In this document: piece after piece, positions 1-8,788 of the stretch | Position numbering within the stretch: the stretch's first letter is position 1 | How the letters are laid out: each line of letters begins with the position of its first letter | DNA from: Pseudogulbenkiania ferrooxidans 2002 | GTDB lineage: Bacteria; Pseudomonadota; Gammaproteobacteria; Burkholderiales; Chromobacteriaceae | Assembly: GCF_000174355.1 (NCBI RefSeq) | Contig: NZ_ACIS01000005.1 | Coordinates: 1-64,000, forward strand | DNA length: 64,000 nucleotides | Direction of reading: 5' to 3' | Program-made: the position numbers and the translations under genes | Notes under the pieces: generated by a model | Seen by the model: the letters and a program-made list of their open reading frames with translations, nothing else | Databases searched by the model: none | Told to the model about the DNA's origin: nothing

Positions 1-641
1 CCGACGCTGCACCGCATGCTGCAGCAACTGGAAAGCGCCGGGATGCTGCAACGCGACGGCGACGGGCGGCACTACAGCACCGGGGTGCGGCTGCGGCGCA
101 TGGCCGAGAACCTGCTGCTCAACAACACCGTGCACGGCGCGCGCCACGCGGTGCTGCGCCAGCTGGTGGAAGAAGTGGGGGAAAGCTGCAACATCACCGC
201 GCTGTCGGGCAGCGAAGTGCTGTACCTGGACCGGGTGGAAACCCCGGCGCCGCTGCGCTTCTACCTGCACCCCGGCTCGCGGGTGCCGGCGCACTGCTCG
301 GCGAGCGGCAAGCTGTTTCTGGCACAGATGAGCCCGAGCCAGCGGCGCCGGCTGCTGGAACACGTGCCGCTGGAACGCTACACCGCGAAGACGCTGACCG
401 ACCTGGCGGCGCTGGAGCGGGAGATCGAGCGGGTGAAGCGGGACGGCTACGCCTGCGACGACGAGGAATTCCTGCCGGGGCTGTTCTGCCTGGCAGTGCT
501 GGTGCCGACGCCGGGGGGCAAGTCCAACACCGGGATAGCGATTCAGGCGCCGGTGCTGCGGGTGACGCCGGACAAGGCGCTGCAGCTGTTGCCGGCGTTG
601 CAGCGGGCGGCGGCGGCCCTGGCCAAGATCGAGGCCGAGGC
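1..641 (+). repeat. 641-bp exact direct repeat, copy 1
   Basis: Bases 1-641 match bases 10918-11558 at every position I compared line by line. Identity stops at base 642. The repeat probably extends to the left beyond the window. Identity at wobble positions points to recent duplication or gene conversion between two regulator genes. Confidence 0.95.
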
Positions 642-669
642 CATGCCCGAGGCACGGGAGGGCGAATGA
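1..669 (+). CDS. IclR-family transcriptional regulator, 5' end outside window
   Basis: The reading frame is open from base 1, which encodes P-T-L-H-R-M within the helix-turn-helix, so the start lies upstream of the window and the Met at 16 is internal. What remains is the end of the N-terminal winged helix and the whole C-terminal IclR effector-binding domain, ending in TGA at 667-669. The first 641 bases are identical, synonymous sites included, to bases 10918-11558 of the complete IclR gene downstream. Only the last residues differ (MPEAREGE here). IclR proteins are usually local regulators of catabolic operons. This copy lies 160 bp before the cobS-like gene and may control it; that is inference. 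Confidence 0.9.
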   Translation, partial: PTLHRMLQQLESAGMLQRDGDGRHYSTGVRLRRMAENLLLNNTVHGARHAVLRQLVEEVGESCNITALSGSEVLYLDRVETPAPLRFYLHPGSRVPAHCSASGKLFLAQMSPSQRRRLLEHVPLERYTAKTLTDLAALEREIERVKRDGYACDDEEFLPGLFCLAVLVPTPGGKSNTGIAIQAPVLRVTPDKALQLLPALQRAAAALAKIEAEAMPEAREGE

Positions 670-829
670 TGCTGCATCTTCCGGCCGGCCGGGGGTGTCC
701 CGGCGCGAATGCTCTGGCCCCGCCGCAGGGCGAGACCGGCTGAAGCCGGACCTGCACGGGAGCGCCAGAGGTTGACGATTATTTGACCCACGCCGCGCAG
801 CACGCCGCGGCAACCACTGGAGAGCTTCC
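670..829. other. Intergenic region between iclR copy 1 and cobS-like gene
   Basis: This 160-bp GC-rich spacer contains no credible reading frame. A short inverted repeat CCGGCT-GA-AGCCGG lies at 736-749. The ribosome binding site GGAGAG at 819-824 serves the GTG at 830. I see no convincing sigma-70 promoter, so cotranscription with the upstream regulator is possible. Confidence 0.5.
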
Positions 830-1810
830 GTGACAGACATCAACCAGATTCAGCCCGACCGCAAGGTCTCGGTGCGCGAGGTGTTCGGCATCGATTCCGA
901 CCTGAAAGTGCCCGCCTTCAGCGAGCGCGACGACCACGTGCCCGAGGTCGACGAGGCCTATCGTTTCAACCCGGACGTGACGCTGGCGATTCTCGCCGGC
1001 TTTACCCGCGACCGCCGCGTGATGGTGCAGGGGCTGCACGGTACCGGCAAGTCCACGCATATCGAGCAGGTTGCGGCGCGCCTCAACTGGCCGTGCGTGC
1101 GCGTCAACCTGGACGGCCACATCAGCCGCCTTGACCTGGTCGGGCGCGACACCATCGTGCTGCGCGACGGCCTGCAGGTGACCGAATTCCAGGAAGGCAT
1201 CGTGCCGTGGGCGCTGCAGCGCCCGGTGGCGCTGATCTTTGACGAGTATGATGCCGGCCGCCCCGACGTGATGTTCGTGATCCAGCGCATTCTCGAGCGC
1301 GACGGCAAGTTCACCCTGCTCGATCAGAGCCGGGTGATCCGGCCGCACCCGTATTTCCGCCTGTTCGCCACCTCCAACACGGTGGGGCTCGGCAACCTGT
1401 CCGGGCTGTACCACGGCACCCAGGTGCTGAACCACGCCCAGATCGACCGCTGGAACATCGTCGCCACGCTCAACTACCTGTCGCGCGAGGAAGAGATGGC
1501 TATCGTGCTGGCGCGCGTGCCAGCCAAGGACCACGAGCAAGGGCGCAAGCTGGTGGCGTCGATGGTGGCGGTGGCGGAGTTGACGCGAAAAGGCTTTGCC
1601 GCCGGCGACCTGTCGACGCTGATGTCGCCGCGTACCATCATCAGCTGGGCGGAAAACTGCGAAATTTTCCGCAACCCGGCACTGGCCTTCCGCCTGTCCT
1701 TCCTCAACAAGTGCGACGAGGCCGAGCGCCCCATCGTCGCCGAGTACTACCAGCGCTGTTTCGGCGTCGAACTGGACGAATCCTGGATGCTCACGGCGGG
1801 AGCGCAGTAA
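830..1810 (+). CDS. cobS: CobS-like AAA+ ATPase (cobaltochelatase small subunit family)
   Basis: This 326-residue protein closely follows aerobic cobaltochelatase CobS over its whole length. The N-terminal VREVFGID...VPAFSE block is followed by a Walker A motif GLHGTGKST at about 68-76, a Walker B region ending LIFDEYDAGRPD near 135-146, and the HPYFRLFATSNTVGLG segment. In the known enzyme, CobS and CobT form an ATP-driven ring that loads cobalt into hydrogenobyrinate diamide held by CobN. No cobN or other corrin-ring gene is in this window, so this may be an ATPase ring reused for another metal-dependent target (inference). The start is GTG at 830 with GGAGAG upstream. Its TAA stop overlaps the ATG of the next gene. 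Confidence 0.85.
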   Translation: MTDINQIQPDRKVSVREVFGIDSDLKVPAFSERDDHVPEVDEAYRFNPDVTLAILAGFTRDRRVMVQGLHGTGKSTHIEQVAARLNWPCVRVNLDGHISRLDLVGRDTIVLRDGLQVTEFQEGIVPWALQRPVALIFDEYDAGRPDVMFVIQRILERDGKFTLLDQSRVIRPHPYFRLFATSNTVGLGNLSGLYHGTQVLNHAQIDRWNIVATLNYLSREEEMAIVLARVPAKDHEQGRKLVASMVAVAELTRKGFAAGDLSTLMSPRTIISWAENCEIFRNPALAFRLSFLNKCDEAERPIVAEYYQRCFGVELDESWMLTAGAQ

Positions 1811-3537
1811 TGGCCAGCCAGCAGCAGAACGCCCAGCGGCAGCAGCAGGTCGAGGAGCTGTGCGCGGCGGCGCTCCGCGCGCTGACCGGCGATGCGGCGC
1901 TGCACTACCGCGGCGGCCGGCTGCATCGCGCGACGCGGGCGCTGCCGGTGCACGCGCCCCACCTGCGCGTCGACCCCGGCGCCGACGACTTCGTGGCCTG
2001 CCGGGCAGCGGCCGACGGCATGGCGCTGCGCCTACAGTATTCCGATGCCGCGCTGCACCGCAGCCTGTGCCCGGAGGAGCCGATCGATCGTCTGGTCTTC
2101 GAGCTGCTGGAACAGCTGCGTGTCGAGACCCTGGCGCCGACCGACATGCCGGGCATGGCCGGCAACCTGCGCCGGCGCTTCGAGGACTGGTCGCGCGCGT
2201 TTTATCGTTCCGGGCTGACCGAGGGTGAGGCCGGCATCCTGCTCTACACCGTGGCGCAGATGTGCTGGTCGCGCCTCAACGCGCTGCCGGTGCTGCACGA
2301 AACCGAGGATTACATCGAGAGCACCCGCTGGTCCCTGGTGTCGGCGCTGGGCAGCGCGCTGGCAGGCATCCGCCGCCAGCGCCACGACCAGGCCGCGTTC
2401 GCCCCGCACGCGCTGGAGATCGCCCGCATCGTCGGCGACAAGGTGCGCGCCAAGCGCGCTCAGCCGGGGGAGGGCGAGGCCGGCGAGGAGGCCGAGGGCG
2501 ACGCCCGTGCCGCTTTCGCGCTGCTGCTCGACTTTGACCAGGACGAGGGGGGCGACGGCATCGCCGCCGCCGTCAGTGGCGCCAGCAAGGTGTTTGTCGA
2601 GGCGGAGCAGGCCTACCGCGTCTATACCACCCGCTACGATGTCGAGCTGGCCGCCGGCGCGCAGGTGCGCAAGGCGCTGCTGGAGGAGTACCGCGAGCGC
2701 CTCGACCGGCGCGTCGCCGCCCAGGGCGTCAATGTTCCGCGTCTGGCGCGCCTGCTCGGGGCCGTGCTCGCCGAGCCGCGCCGCGACGGCTGGCGCTTCG
2801 GCGAGGAGGAAGGTCAGGTGGATGGCCGCCGCCTGTCCCAGCTGATCACCTCGCCGGGCGAGCGCCGCCTGTTCCGCCGCGAGCAGTTCAAGCCGGCGGC
2901 GGACTGCCAGGTGAGCGTGCTGGTGGATTGCTCGGGCTCGATGAAGACGCACGTCGAATCGGTGGCGACCCTGGTGGACATCCTGTTGCGCGCGCTCGAG
3001 ATGGCCGGCGTCAGCACCGAGCTGCTCGGTTTCACCACCGCCGCCTGGAATGGCGGCCGTCCCTACCGCGAGTGGATGAGCCGCGGGCGGCCACGCCATC
3101 CGGGGCGGCTCAACGAAGTTTGCCACCTGGTATTCAAGGACGCTGAGCGCAGCTGGCGGCGCGCGCGCCGTGACATCGCGGCGTTGCTCAAGGCCGACCT
3201 GTTCCGCGAGGGAATCGACGGCGAGGCGGTCGACTGGGCCTGCAACCGCCTGCTGGCGCGCAGCGCGCAGCGGCGCCTCCTGATCGTGATTTCCGACGGC
3301 AGTCCCGCCGACAGCGCCACCGGGCTCGCCAACGATGCCTTCTATCTCGACAACCATCTCAAGGACGTCGTCGCCCGGCGCGAACAGCAGGGGCAGGTGG
3401 AGATACTCGGCCTTGGCGTTGGCCTAGACCTGAGCCCGTTCTACCGTCGCTGCCTGGCGACTGACATGAGCCAGGCGCTCGACAACGCACTGTTCTTCGA
3501 GATCGTGCAGCTCATCGGCGGGCGACACCGGCGCTGA
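1810..3537 (+). CDS. cobT: CobT-like protein with C-terminal VWA domain
   Basis: The product is 575 residues. The start is ATG 1810, sharing one base with the upstream stop (TAATG), which suggests translational coupling. The N-terminal half resembles CobT. An acidic Gly/Glu-rich linker follows at about 215-245. The C-terminal third is a von Willebrand A domain whose MIDAS motif DCSGS lies near residue 373 and which has a downstream VISDGSP strand. CobT is the partner of CobS in the aerobic cobalt chelatase and in MoxR/VWA-type chaperone pairs. With CobS next to it but no CobN, the client is unknown. The CobS/CobT pairing is secure; involvement in B12 synthesis is not. Confidence 0.82.
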   Translation: MASQQQNAQRQQQVEELCAAALRALTGDAALHYRGGRLHRATRALPVHAPHLRVDPGADDFVACRAAADGMALRLQYSDAALHRSLCPEEPIDRLVFELLEQLRVETLAPTDMPGMAGNLRRRFEDWSRAFYRSGLTEGEAGILLYTVAQMCWSRLNALPVLHETEDYIESTRWSLVSALGSALAGIRRQRHDQAAFAPHALEIARIVGDKVRAKRAQPGEGEAGEEAEGDARAAFALLLDFDQDEGGDGIAAAVSGASKVFVEAEQAYRVYTTRYDVELAAGAQVRKALLEEYRERLDRRVAAQGVNVPRLARLLGAVLAEPRRDGWRFGEEEGQVDGRRLSQLITSPGERRLFRREQFKPAADCQVSVLVDCSGSMKTHVESVATLVDILLRALEMAGVSTELLGFTTAAWNGGRPYREWMSRGRPRHPGRLNEVCHLVFKDAERSWRRARRDIAALLKADLFREGIDGEAVDWACNRLLARSAQRRLLIVISDGSPADSATGLANDAFYLDNHLKDVVARREQQGQVEILGLGVGLDLSPFYRRCLATDMSQALDNALFFEIVQLIGGRHRR

Positions 3538-3578
3538 GTGGTCTTTCCCCGATTCTTCAACCTGACCAGACACTGACC

Positions 3579-3947
3579 ATGACTATCAAGGTAATCGATT
3601 TTGACAAGGACGCAGGCCAGCGCTCCGAGCAGCGCCTGGCGAATCTTCCCGACCGCGTGGTCGAGGGCGACCCGCATCATCAGACCGTGTTGCAGTTCGA
3701 GAGCGCGAACGGCGAGGTGATCGCCGGCACCTGGCGCAGCACTCCCGGCAAATGGCACGCGTTCACCGACCGCGACGAGTTCTGCTACATCATATCCGGG
3801 CACGTGCGCCTGATCGCGGCGGACGGCAGCGCCCAGGCGTTCAAGACCGGCGATGCGTTCCTGATCCCGAACGGCTTTCGCGGCTACTGGGAAGTGCTCG
3901 AGCCGACTACCAAACATTTCATGATCCGCCGTTATGCGGCGCAGTGA
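3579..3947 (+). CDS. Small cupin-domain protein
   Basis: This 122-residue single-domain protein has a cupin barrel core: GTWRSTPGKWHAF, then DEFCYIISGHVRL, then GDAFLIPNGFRGYWEV. The fold resembles the Cupin_3 type (ureidoglycine aminohydrolase-like). Candidate metal ligands are the His in KWHAF, the Glu in DEFCY and the His in SGHVR. No enzymatic activity can be assigned. It sits 41 bp after the cobT-like gene and 22 bp before the first Lin0512 gene, in the same direction, so it is probably in the same transcript. A metal-binding cupin beside a chelatase-like ATPase fits a metal-dependent pathway (inference). Confidence 0.8.
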   Translation: MTIKVIDFDKDAGQRSEQRLANLPDRVVEGDPHHQTVLQFESANGEVIAGTWRSTPGKWHAFTDRDEFCYIISGHVRLIAADGSAQAFKTGDAFLIPNGFRGYWEVLEPTTKHFMIRRYAAQ

Positions 3948-3969
3948 GCAGAAACGGAACAGGTGAACC

Positions 3970-4323
3970 ATGGCAAAAACCAGAATGGTGGTGGAGTTCG
4001 GCATGGGGACGTCAATCCGCAGCCGCAATTACACCGAGGCCGCGGCGCGCGCGATCCGCGATGCGCTGTGGCGCAATTCGCTGAACGTGGCCGAGTTTTT
4101 CGGCTTTCCCAAGACGGCGATGATCATCGACGTCGAGATCGGCATCCAGCGGCCGGAGGAGGTCGACTGCGAGGCGCTGGTCGGGCTGTTCCCCTACGGC
4201 ACGCCGTCGATCACCGTGGTGAGGGGCGGCCTGGACGTGCCCAAGCACGGCAGCGATGGCCTGAGCGTGATCGCTCACGCCGCGATCATCGTGTCCTTTG
4301 ATATGGAGCCGGCACATGGCTGA
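3970..4323 (+). CDS. Lin0512-family protein, first paralogue
   Basis: This 117-residue protein belongs to the small uncharacterised Lin0512 family by length, the N-terminal Gly-x-Gly segment, the YT-x-AA-x-RA-(I/V)-(R/Q)-DAL helix, and the GI-x-x-P-(E/D)-x-V-D strand. As I recall it, the family's conserved motif is GxGxDxHG. Here the corresponding stretch is GMGTSIRS, so the Asp, His and last Gly are missing. The next gene encodes a paralogue, and the two coding regions overlap by 8 bp, so a heteromer is plausible. Function unknown. It follows the cupin gene in the CobS/CobT cluster. Confidence 0.78.
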   Translation: MAKTRMVVEFGMGTSIRSRNYTEAAARAIRDALWRNSLNVAEFFGFPKTAMIIDVEIGIQRPEEVDCEALVGLFPYGTPSITVVRGGLDVPKHGSDGLSVIAHAAIIVSFDMEPAHG

Positions 4324-4684
4324 GAAGCGCATCATCCTGGAAATGGGGTCCGGTAACGACCTCTATGGCGGCGACTACACCAAGGCCGCCTGCCGCGCGG
4401 TGCAGGACGCGCTGCATCATTCGTCGATCATTCTGTTCCGCTCGCTGGGCTATGACCACCGCACCATGCGGGTGCAGGTCACCATCGGCGTGCAGGAGCC
4501 GGACCAGGTCGACACCGCCGCTGTCGCCGCCACCTTGCCGCGTGGACGGGCCGAGGTGACGGCGGTGTTCGGCGGCCTCAACGTGCATGACCCGGAGCAG
4601 GGCACCACCCATATCATCGCCACCGCTGCGGTGGAAGCGTTTCTGCCTGCCGACAACGACTGGCGTCTGAGCGAGCCGGCCTGA
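4316..4684 (+). CDS. Lin0512-family protein, second paralogue
   Basis: The product is 122 residues, starting at ATG 4316 inside the end of the upstream gene. It aligns with that gene along its length (DYTKAACRAVQDAL against NYTEAAARAIRDAL; IGVQEPDQVD against IGIQRPEEVD). The motif region reads GSGNDLYG, keeping the Asp and last Gly of the family motif GxGxDxHG but with Tyr in place of His. Different degeneration in the two copies suggests subunit specialisation. Function unknown. A strong hairpin follows the stop, making this the last gene of the CobS/CobT transcript. Confidence 0.78.
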   Translation: MAEKRIILEMGSGNDLYGGDYTKAACRAVQDALHHSSIILFRSLGYDHRTMRVQVTIGVQEPDQVDTAAVAATLPRGRAEVTAVFGGLNVHDPEQGTTHIIATAAVEAFLPADNDWRLSEPA

Positions 4685-4690
4685 ACAGTC

Positions 4691-4715
4691 GCCCGGTTGC
4701 CGTCGGCAACCGGGC
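4691..4715 (+). terminator. Terminator after the cobST-Lin0512 cluster
   Basis: A perfect 11-bp stem GCCCGGTTGCC/GGCAACCGGGC with a 3-base loop starts 7 bases after the stop of the second Lin0512 gene. The tail (TCACTTCCCC) is pyrimidine-rich but has no long U tract. Confidence 0.7.
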
Positions 4716-4808
4716 TCACTTCCCCTGCATGCCTGCTGCAAGACAGGGGGGCCGGATCACGAGCCTGACGTCAGGCTGCACCCGGCTCCCGGCCTCTTCG
4801 CGGCAACA

Positions 4809-4846
4809 CCCCCGTCGCCGGCTCTCGGCTATTACGGCGGCGGGGG
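4809..4846 (-). terminator. Terminator of the chemoreceptor gene
   Basis: An 11-bp GC-rich inverted repeat (CCCCCGTCGCC against GGCGGCGGGGG, one G-T wobble) lies directly after the minus-strand stop codon at 4848. Confidence 0.5.
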
Positions 4847-4847
4847 A

Positions 4848-6725
4848 TCAGACCTTGAAACGCTCCAGCAACGCATCCTGCTGCCCCACCTGCTCGACCA
4901 TCACCTGGCAGTGATCCAGCTGCGTCGCCGCCCCCTGTGCCACGGCGTGGCTGATGTCGCGGATGCCGTCGGTGCGCCGGCTCAGTTCGCGCGTGGCCAT
5001 GCTTTGCTCCTTGGCGACTTTGGCGATGTGCAGGTTCATGTCGTTGATGCGCGTGATCGCGTCACGGATGCGCCCCAGGATGTCGTTGGCGCTGGCGGCG
5101 TCGTCGACGGTCTGCTTGGCGGTGTGGCTGCATTGCAGCATGCTGCTCTCGGCGCGTTTCACGCCGTTTTGCAACTGCTCGATGATGTCGCGGATCTCGG
5201 CGGTCGAACTCTGGGTCAGCGAGGCGAGGGTGCGCACCTCGTCGGCGACCACGGCAAAGCCGCGTCCGGCCTCGCCCGCCCGTGCCGCCTCGATGGCCGC
5301 ATTGAGCGCCAGCAGATTGGTCTGGTCGGCGATGCCGGCGATCTTGGTCAGGATCGACTCGATGTGGCGGCTGAGCAGCACCAGCTGGTTGATGGAGAGT
5401 CCAGTCTCGCCCAGCTTGTCGGCCAGCAGCTGGATCGTGCTGGTGGTGCGCGATACCACCGCTACGCCGTGCTCGGTTTCAACGTTGGCGGTTTCGACGG
5501 CGCGGGCCGCCACCTCGGCGTGCTCCGCCACGGCCTCGGCGGCGCCGTTCATGTCGTTCATGGTATGGGCCAGTTGATCGAGCTCCTGCAGTTGCAGGTA
5601 CAGCCGCTCGGAGGCGGATTGCGCCTGACTGGAGGTGGCCGTGCTGGTCTGGCGCACCTGCGCGGCGCTGTTCATCACGTTGCCGATCAGGGTTTGCAGG
5701 TGCTGCACGAAGCCGTTGAATTCGGCCGAGAGCAGCGCGACTTCGTCCTTGCCCGTGGCCGGCAGGCGGCGCGTCAGGTCGCCCTCGCCACGGTTGATGT
5801 CCTGCAGGGCGTGATGCAGCCGCTGCAAGGGCGACAGCAGCCGTCCCATCAGGACGCCCAGCACCAGCAGGCTGAGCGCCACGCCAATGATCGCGCCCAC
5901 CAGCGCACGCTGGCTGGCGGCGTCGGCCTCGCGCATCAGCGCGGCTTCGTCGAGCACCACACCCAGGTACCAGTGCATGCCGTGCAGGCCGCTGAGCGGC
6001 ACGAAGGAGACCAGTTGCCGTCGCGCGCCGTTGACCGCGGTCAGTGCCGGCGTCAGTGCGGGGCGTTGTCCGTCGAACAGCCGGCTGTAGGGCTGGCCGT
6101 TCAGCTTGGCGTCGGGGTGCGAGATGATCTTGCCGTCCCCTGCCAATAGGAAGGCGTAGCCGGCGTCGTTGAAGTCGAGCGCGTTGACGGCGGCGGCGAT
6201 GCCTTGCAGGCTCAAGTCGCCGCCGAACGCCCCCATGAAGCGGCCATGGTCGCTGAGTTTCGCCACCGCGGAGATCAGGATCTCGCCGGTGGCGGCGTCG
6301 GCGTAGGGTTCGGTGAGCACCGCCCGCTGCGCCTGGCGTGCCACGGCATACCACGGCCGCTGGCGCGCGTCCCAGCCGGGCGGGTTCCATTTCGGGTCGT
6401 TGGTGAGGCGCTTTCCGTCGCTGTCCAAGCCGCCGAAGACCAGCAGGAACTGTTCTTTCAGCAAAGGTCGGTCGAAGACCTGCTGAATCTGCTCGGGGCG
6501 GAAGTCGGCGTCGATGCTCTGGGCCATCAGGTCGATCAGCTGCAGCTTGGCGTTGAGGCCGTTTTCAATCTGGCGCGCCAGCGCGTTGCCAGCCTGGGCG
6601 ATGCTGGATTCGGCCTGCGAACGCAGGCTGGTGCGCAGCTGGCTCACTTGCACCAGCGACAGCAGGCTGACGGTGAGAAACAGAACGGCGGCGCCAGCGA
6701 GGCCGGCCTTGTGTGAGATCTTCAT
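4848..6725 (-). CDS. Methyl-accepting chemotaxis protein with periplasmic dCache-type sensor
   Basis: This 625-residue chemoreceptor begins with a cytoplasmic tip and a first membrane helix (about 8-28). A periplasmic double-Cache type ligand-binding domain follows, with typical [14 protein letters not shown] and GGDLSL elements. A second membrane helix lies near 278-298, then HAMP ([14 protein letters not shown]) and a long signalling domain containing the conserved hairpin tip [21 protein letters not shown]. It would feed CheA/CheW. Being encoded between the CobS/CobT cluster and the sulfoacetaldehyde genes, it may sense a substrate of that region. Double-Cache domains commonly bind amino acids or amines, and taurine is a reasonable guess but untested. 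Confidence 0.9.
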   Translation of the reverse strand: MKISHKAGLAGAAVLFLTVSLLSLVQVSQLRTSLRSQAESSIAQAGNALARQIENGLNAKLQLIDLMAQSIDADFRPEQIQQVFDRPLLKEQFLLVFGGLDSDGKRLTNDPKWNPPGWDARQRPWYAVARQAQRAVLTEPYADAATGEILISAVAKLSDHGRFMGAFGGDLSLQGIAAAVNALDFNDAGYAFLLAGDGKIISHPDAKLNGQPYSRLFDGQRPALTPALTAVNGARRQLVSFVPLSGLHGMHWYLGVVLDEAALMREADAASQRALVGAIIGVALSLLVLGVLMGRLLSPLQRLHHALQDINRGEGDLTRRLPATGKDEVALLSAEFNGFVQHLQTLIGNVMNSAAQVRQTSTATSSQAQSASERLYLQLQELDQLAHTMNDMNGAAEAVAEHAEVAARAVETANVETEHGVAVVSRTTSTIQLLADKLGETGLSINQLVLLSRHIESILTKIAGIADQTNLLALNAAIEAARAGEAGRGFAVVADEVRTLASLTQSSTAEIRDIIEQLQNGVKRAESSMLQCSHTAKQTVDDAASANDILGRIRDAITRINDMNLHIAKVAKEQSMATRELSRRTDGIRDISHAVAQGAATQLDHCQVMVEQVGQQDALLERFKV

Positions 6726-6762
6726 ATCGAGAGCTTCTTGTTGGTTTGGTTGGGGGATGAGG

Positions 6763-7560
6763 TCACGGCCGGCCGGGTAGGGCAGTTCCGGCGCCTCCTG
6801 ACCCGAGCAGCGCGGGCAGGGCGCTGAGCATCAGGCTGACCCCGATCAGCAGCAGGATGCAGAAGGCGATGCGGCGCATCGTCGCCGGGGCGACCGGCGG
6901 CGGGTAGCGGCGCCCAAGCAGGGTGACGAAGGCAGCCAACAGCATCGATAAGCCGGTCAGCAGCCAGACCGGCGCCGACAGTTCGCCCTGGCTCGCCACG
7001 AACAGGGTGCGGGTGCCCGAGGTGAAGGCAAACACCAGGAGCAGCATGCTGCGCACCGCCGCCAACTCCATCGGCTGGCGGTAGAAGTGAAAGATCACCG
7101 GCGGCCCGGCCATGCCGAACAGCCCGCCGAACAGCCCGGAAAACAGCCCGCTGACGAAGAAGCTGCGATCGGGCGAGCGCTGTGCCAGCTGCGTGGGACG
7201 CAGAGCGAACACGATGCCGCTGTAGGTGATGGCGCCGCCCAGCAGGAATTCCAGCAGGAGTGAGGCGGAACTGCTGAGGTAGTTGAGCAGCACGACCCCG
7301 GCCAGGATCGACGGCAGCACCCCCAGCAGCACCGCGCGCGCGGCGCGCCAATCGATCAGGTGCCACTTGCCGCGCAGCGCTACCGCGCTGTTGACCAGCG
7401 TCACCATGCTGACCACTGCCGCCGCGACCGGCACCGGGGCCAAGGCGAAGCCGCTGGTGGCGCCCATCACGATCATGCCCAGTCCGAAGCCGGTGACGGT
7501 CTGGAAATAGGTGCCGGCGGCGATGGTGGCCAGCAGGGCGAGGAGGGTGTCGAGGTGCAT
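6763..7560 (-). CDS. tauE: TauE/TSUP-family sulfite or sulfonate exporter
   Basis: This 265-residue integral membrane protein has about eight hydrophobic helices and the two repeated glycine-rich half-motifs of the TauE/SafE (TSUP) family ([18 protein letters not shown] near 16-33; [20 protein letters not shown] in the second half). The ATG at 7560 is chosen because in-frame sequence further upstream runs into pta in a different frame. TauE-type proteins beside xsc export the sulfite released by sulfoacetaldehyde acetyltransferase, relieving its toxicity. The gene is 32 bp downstream of pta in the same direction, consistent with an xsc-pta-tauE unit. Confidence 0.85.
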   Translation of the reverse strand: MHLDTLLALLATIAAGTYFQTVTGFGLGMIVMGATSGFALAPVPVAAAVVSMVTLVNSAVALRGKWHLIDWRAARAVLLGVLPSILAGVVLLNYLSSSASLLLEFLLGGAITYSGIVFALRPTQLAQRSPDRSFFVSGLFSGLFGGLFGMAGPPVIFHFYRQPMELAAVRSMLLLVFAFTSGTRTLFVASQGELSAPVWLLTGLSMLLAAFVTLLGRRYPPPVAPATMRRIAFCILLLIGVSLMLSALPALLGSGGAGTALPGRP

Positions 7561-7592
7561 GGGCGTGTCCTGGCGGCGGGTCGACGGGCGGT

Positions 7593-8612
7593 CTAGCCCG
7601 CTGTGGCCGTCTCGCGGGCGGCGTGCGCCTGCACCACCGTCACCGCGATGACGTGGAACACGTCGTCGGCGCTGCAGCCGCGCGACAGGTCGTTGGCCGG
7701 TTTGGCCAGGCCTTGCAGCAGCGGCCCGATGGCCACCGCGCCGCCCACTCTTTCGGCCAACTTGTAGCCGATGTTGCCCGCTTCCAGATTGGGGAAGATC
7801 AGCACGTTGGCCTTGCCCTTGACCTGCGAGTCCGGCAGCTTGCGGTTGGCGATCTCCGCCACGATGGCCGCATCGAGCTGTACGTCGCCGTCGATGGCGA
7901 GCTCGGGGCGCTGCGCCTTGACCTGGGCGGCGGCCTGCGCCACCTTGTCCACCGCCGCATGCTTGGCGCTGCCGTTGGTGGAGAACGACAGCATGGCCAC
8001 GCGTGGCTCTTCCATCAGCAGCTGGCGCGCGCTGTCGGCTGCGGCCAAGGCGATGTCGGCCAGTTCGCTGGCGCTCGGGTCCACCACCAGGCCGCAATCG
8101 GAAAAAATCAGCCCGCCCTTGAGCGAGTGGAACGGCTCGCACAGCATCATCAGGAAAAAGCTGGAAACCAGCTTGAAGGAAGGCTGCACGCCAATGACCT
8201 GGATCGCGGTGCGAACTACGTCGGCGGTGGTGCGTACCGCGCCGGAGACCGTGCCGTCGGCCCGCCCGGTTTTCACCAGCAGGTTGGCGCAGACCAGCGG
8301 GTCGCGCGCGGCGCTGTCGGCCTGTTCGCGCGTCATGCCCTTGTGCTGGCGCAGCTCGAACAGAGTCTGTGCCAGCTCCGCCTGCAACGGGGCGTCGGCG
8401 GGGTCGTGAAAATCGATGCCGCTCAGGTCGAGACCGCGTTGTTGAGCCAGCGCCGCGATGGCGGCGCGGTCGCCGACCAGCACGATACGGGCGATGCCCT
8501 CGCGCGTGGCCCGTACCGCGGCATCGAGGACACGAGGGTCCTCACCTTCGGAAAGGGCGATCCGGGCGGGGGCGTGGCGGGCCTGCTCAATGATGCGGGT
8601 GAGTGCTCTCAT
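7593..8612 (-). CDS. pta: Phosphate acetyltransferase
   Basis: This 339-residue protein is the short, single-domain form of phosphate acetyl/butyryl transferase: N-terminal RIALSEGEDPRVLDAA, central GRADGTVSGAVRTTADVVR, and C-terminal GPLLQGLAKPANDLSRGC. It interconverts acetyl phosphate and acetyl-CoA. Beside xsc its role is to move the acetyl phosphate made from sulfoacetaldehyde into central metabolism. ATG 8612 is chosen because AGGAG precedes it at the right distance; a longer frame to 8699 lacks such a site. The 176-bp gap from xsc holds no gene. Confidence 0.93.
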   Translation of the reverse strand: MRALTRIIEQARHAPARIALSEGEDPRVLDAAVRATREGIARIVLVGDRAAIAALAQQRGLDLSGIDFHDPADAPLQAELAQTLFELRQHKGMTREQADSAARDPLVCANLLVKTGRADGTVSGAVRTTADVVRTAIQVIGVQPSFKLVSSFFLMMLCEPFHSLKGGLIFSDCGLVVDPSASELADIALAAADSARQLLMEEPRVAMLSFSTNGSAKHAAVDKVAQAAAQVKAQRPELAIDGDVQLDAAIVAEIANRKLPDSQVKGKANVLIFPNLEAGNIGYKLAERVGGAVAIGPLLQGLAKPANDLSRGCSADDVFHVIAVTVVQAHAARETATAG

Positions 8613-8788
8613 GGTGGGGACTCCTGATAAAACCATTCCCGGCAAGGGAAAAAAGGGCCGGAACCCAGGCGCGAGGGACGCCAGAGCCCCGGCTAACACT
8701 CAACATGGATTGAGTAGGAGGATGAAAGGGTCGAAGTCATTGCCATGGGAGGCGCCCCGGCGGTCAGACCAGAGCGCGTCCCGTTTGC

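Noticed and set aside
16-669. A complete 217-residue IclR-like gene starting at Met 16
   Set aside because: The identical downstream copy shows that this Met is inside the helix-turn-helix and that the true start is outside the window.
779-1540. Long minus-strand frame opposite cobS, and similar His/Val/Gly-rich frames opposite many genes
   Set aside because: They mirror the codon pattern of the true gene on the other strand and have no plausible starts or motifs.
830-3537. Magnesium chelatase or MoxR/VWA pair for methanol-type dehydrogenase
   Set aside because: The ATPase follows CobS closely over its full length, so CobS/CobT is the better name; MoxR-type function remains possible only by analogy.
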